Assembly: GCA_904419295.1 (NCBI GenBank)
Contig: CAJFRA010000030.1
Location: 18,130 to 56,322 of the forward strand
Length of the DNA: 38,193 nt
Source of the DNA: Candidatus Pseudobutyricicoccus lothianensis
GTDB taxonomy: Bacteria; Bacillota; Clostridia; Oscillospirales; Butyricicoccaceae
Reading direction: 5' to 3'
Part shown: piece after piece, positions 37,005-38,193 of the stretch
How positions within the stretch are numbered: the first letter of the stretch is position 1
Layout: each line of letters begins with the position of its first letter
Made by a program: the position numbers and the translations under genes
Notes under the pieces: model-generated
What the model saw: only the letters and a program-made list of their open reading frames with translations
Told to the model about the DNA's origin: nothing
Database searches by the model: none

Positions 37005-38069
37005 ATGAGAAGCTATTGGAAGAGAAGCGCTGCGGCCCTGCTGGGTGCAGCTTTGCTGAGCGGATGCACACTGCCTGCTTTTGCGGCAGAGGATGGGTCG
37101 GTCCCCACGGATGGCGTGCTGGAAGCAGTGGAACAGCAGAGCCTGCCCCTGATCGGCGCCAAAGCCACCATTGTGGAAGTGCCGGAAGATTTTGCCCAGC
37201 TGCTGAGCGAGGGCCGGGCCCAGATCACCGTGGAAGCGGAGGAGAACGGCAGCCCGATGGAGCTGGTGCTGAACATCAGCGAGGAGACCTTGTTTTTGGA
37301 TAACACCACAGGTCAGCCCTATGACGCCAGCCAGCTGAAGGAAGGCGCAGAGATCTATGTGTACCACAGCCAGGCCATGACACGCAGCCTGCCGCCCCAG
37401 ACCCATGCCGAGGCCATCGTGGCCAACCTGGGCGAGCGGAGCCCGGCCCATCTGCACCAGGTGGAGCAAGTGCTTTCCAGCACAGAGGGAGAAGTGCGTG
37501 TACTGACGAACAACGGTTCCATGATCGTGACTGTGGGCAAGGATACGCCCATTGCCCCCTTTGCTACCAAAAACATCGTGACCAATGAAGACCTGCGCCT
37601 GGGCGCCCGTTTCTTTGCCTGGTATGATGTGGTGGCCATGAGCATGCCCGGCCAGGCCGGCGCCGAGCAGGTGACGCTGCTGCCCTATGAGCCGGAGCAA
37701 GCGGTTGCCATCGAAGTGGAGGGCAATGCACTGCAGCAGCAGGCCCGGGTGGAAGACGGCGTTGTGATGGTGCCCCTGCGGGCAGTGAGCGAAGCCCTGG
37801 GCTATGAAGTGACCTGGGATCAGCAGACCAAGACCGCCAACGTGAACAATGGCGAAGGCCAGATGAATGTGACGGTAAACGAAGACAACTATCAGTATGT
37901 CACCGCCCGCACGGATGCCGTAGGCATGTCCGCGCCCCAGTCCCTGGGCGCCGCACCCCAGCTGGAAGAACCGGGCACGCTGTGGGTACCGGCCCAGATG
38001 TTCTCCACATTGACACAGCAGGATGCCGTATCTCTGCAAAACGACGTGCTGACGCTGGAAGTGAAATAA
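37005..38069 (+). CDS. Stalk-domain (copper amine oxidase N-domain) lipoprotein
   Basis: A 354-residue exported protein. The signal AAALLGAALLSGC ends in a good lipobox (LSGC, C22), although AFA just after could also be cut by signal peptidase I. The first half (about 30-225) is beta-rich without clear family. The second half (about 235-354) resembles the copper amine oxidase-like N-terminal 'stalk' domain: VEGNALQQQARVEDGVVMVPLRAVSEALGYEVTWDQQTKTANV, ending TLEVK. These domains are structural or wall-binding, not enzymatic. ATG 37005 has TGGAGGG 9 bases upstream. The ECF-type promoter suggests it is induced by envelope stress. Confidence 0.82.
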   Translation: MRSYWKRSAAALLGAALLSGCTLPAFAAEDGSVPTDGVLEAVEQQSLPLIGAKATIVEVPEDFAQLLSEGRAQITVEAEENGSPMELVLNISEETLFLDNTTGQPYDASQLKEGAEIYVYHSQAMTRSLPPQTHAEAIVANLGERSPAHLHQVEQVLSSTEGEVRVLTNNGSMIVTVGKDTPIAPFATKNIVTNEDLRLGARFFAWYDVVAMSMPGQAGAEQVTLLPYEPEQAVAIEVEGNALQQQARVEDGVVMVPLRAVSEALGYEVTWDQQTKTANVNNGEGQMNVTVNEDNYQYVTARTDAVGMSAPQSLGAAPQLEEPGTLWVPAQMFSTLTQQDAVSLQNDVLTLEVK

Positions 38070-38099
38070 GACCTTTTGGCAGGCCCCCGGAAAATGAAG

Positions 38100-38193
38100 T
38101 GACCCCAAAAAGTTAGACAATAATGTAGACGCGGAATTATTCAAGCGGCTGAAAGGGCTTGTTGTCTGTGAAGAGCAGGCGGCAAGCCCTTCA
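38100..38193 (+). mobile_element. Probable left tip of an IS3-family insertion sequence (partial)
   Basis: TGACCCCAAAAAGTTAGACA (38100-38119) closely matches the terminal inverted repeat of IS3/IS150-group elements. It is followed by about 70 bases with no recognisable protein before the window ends. The transposase would lie beyond the window, so this is a tip only and could also be an isolated end. Confidence 0.55.

Overview
The window looks like chromosomal DNA from a G+C-rich anaerobic Firmicute, most plausibly a gut Clostridia of the Oscillospiraceae/Ruminococcaceae type. The evidence is the gene content: MurC, an FtsH protease, two LtaS-type sulfatases with a UgtP-type glycosyltransferase, a YitT protein, BlaI/BlaR1, DUF1700/DUF4097 with PadR, an EFR1-type ferredoxin and a PBS-type lipobox protein set. 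Purine-rich Shine-Dalgarno sites are present throughout, several genes start with TTG or GTG, and many short hairpin terminators are visible. The genus cannot be fixed from sequence alone. Several short A+T-rich islands (about 4860-5520, 27215-27500 and 29210-29480) stand out from the background.

Layout. 1-760: end of a 59-bp tandem repeat array and a RimJ/RimL-like acetyltransferase. 839-2212 (minus): murC. 2599-4606: UgtP-like glycolipid glycosyltransferase, DUF2500 protein, Cys-rich DUF3795-like protein. 4587-5628: an A+T-rich acetyltransferase gene lying between two copies of a ~70-bp terminator-like repeat. 5639-8928: XRE regulator, then a PadR/DUF1700/DUF4097 operon whose last gene is fused in frame to an N-terminally truncated M20 peptidase. 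9057-17052: acetyltransferase, two LtaS-family enzymes on opposite strands flanking a heptad-repeat protein and a DUF2461 protein, then a threonine-aldolase-like PLP enzyme and a flavodoxin/ferredoxin fusion. 17266-21476: small XRE regulator, HAD phosphatase, BlaR1/BlaI pair with two clear operators, a divergent secreted helical protein, an acetyltransferase. 21698-25000: MATE exporter, a group II PLP decarboxylase broken by an internal deletion, and a LysR regulator. 25146-27119 (minus): membrane-anchored PepSY-like protein and trmB. 27561-31087: two tandem paralogous oligopeptide-type solute-binding lipoproteins, the first broken by a 35-bp tandem duplication. 31295-33294: YitT transporter-like protein and a transglutaminase-fold lipoprotein lacking its catalytic Cys and His. 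33362: tRNA-Gly(GCC). 33764-36036 (minus): ftsH and a small coiled-coil gene, apparently transcribed from one arm of a 61-bp inverted repeat carrying back-to-back promoters. 36252-36794 (minus): TetR. 37005-38069: stalk-domain (copper amine oxidase N-domain) lipoprotein behind an ECF-sigma-type promoter. 38100-end: what looks like the tip of an IS3-family element.

Functional themes are cell-envelope construction (MurC, glycolipid synthase, two LtaS-like enzymes, BlaRI, envelope-stress PadR/DUF1700/DUF4097 operon, ECF-controlled stalk protein), small-molecule acetylation (four GNAT genes) and peptide uptake (orphan binding proteins without permease or ATPase genes here). The most unusual signals are the DUF4097-M20 fusion, the two genes broken by a clean deletion and by a clean duplication, the symmetrical divergent-promoter inverted repeat beside tetR, the paired repeats around the A+T-rich acetyltransferase, and the catalytically emptied transglutaminase. 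No complete, clearly new multi-gene defence or biosynthetic system is visible. Function calls rest on motif recognition by eye, without database searches.
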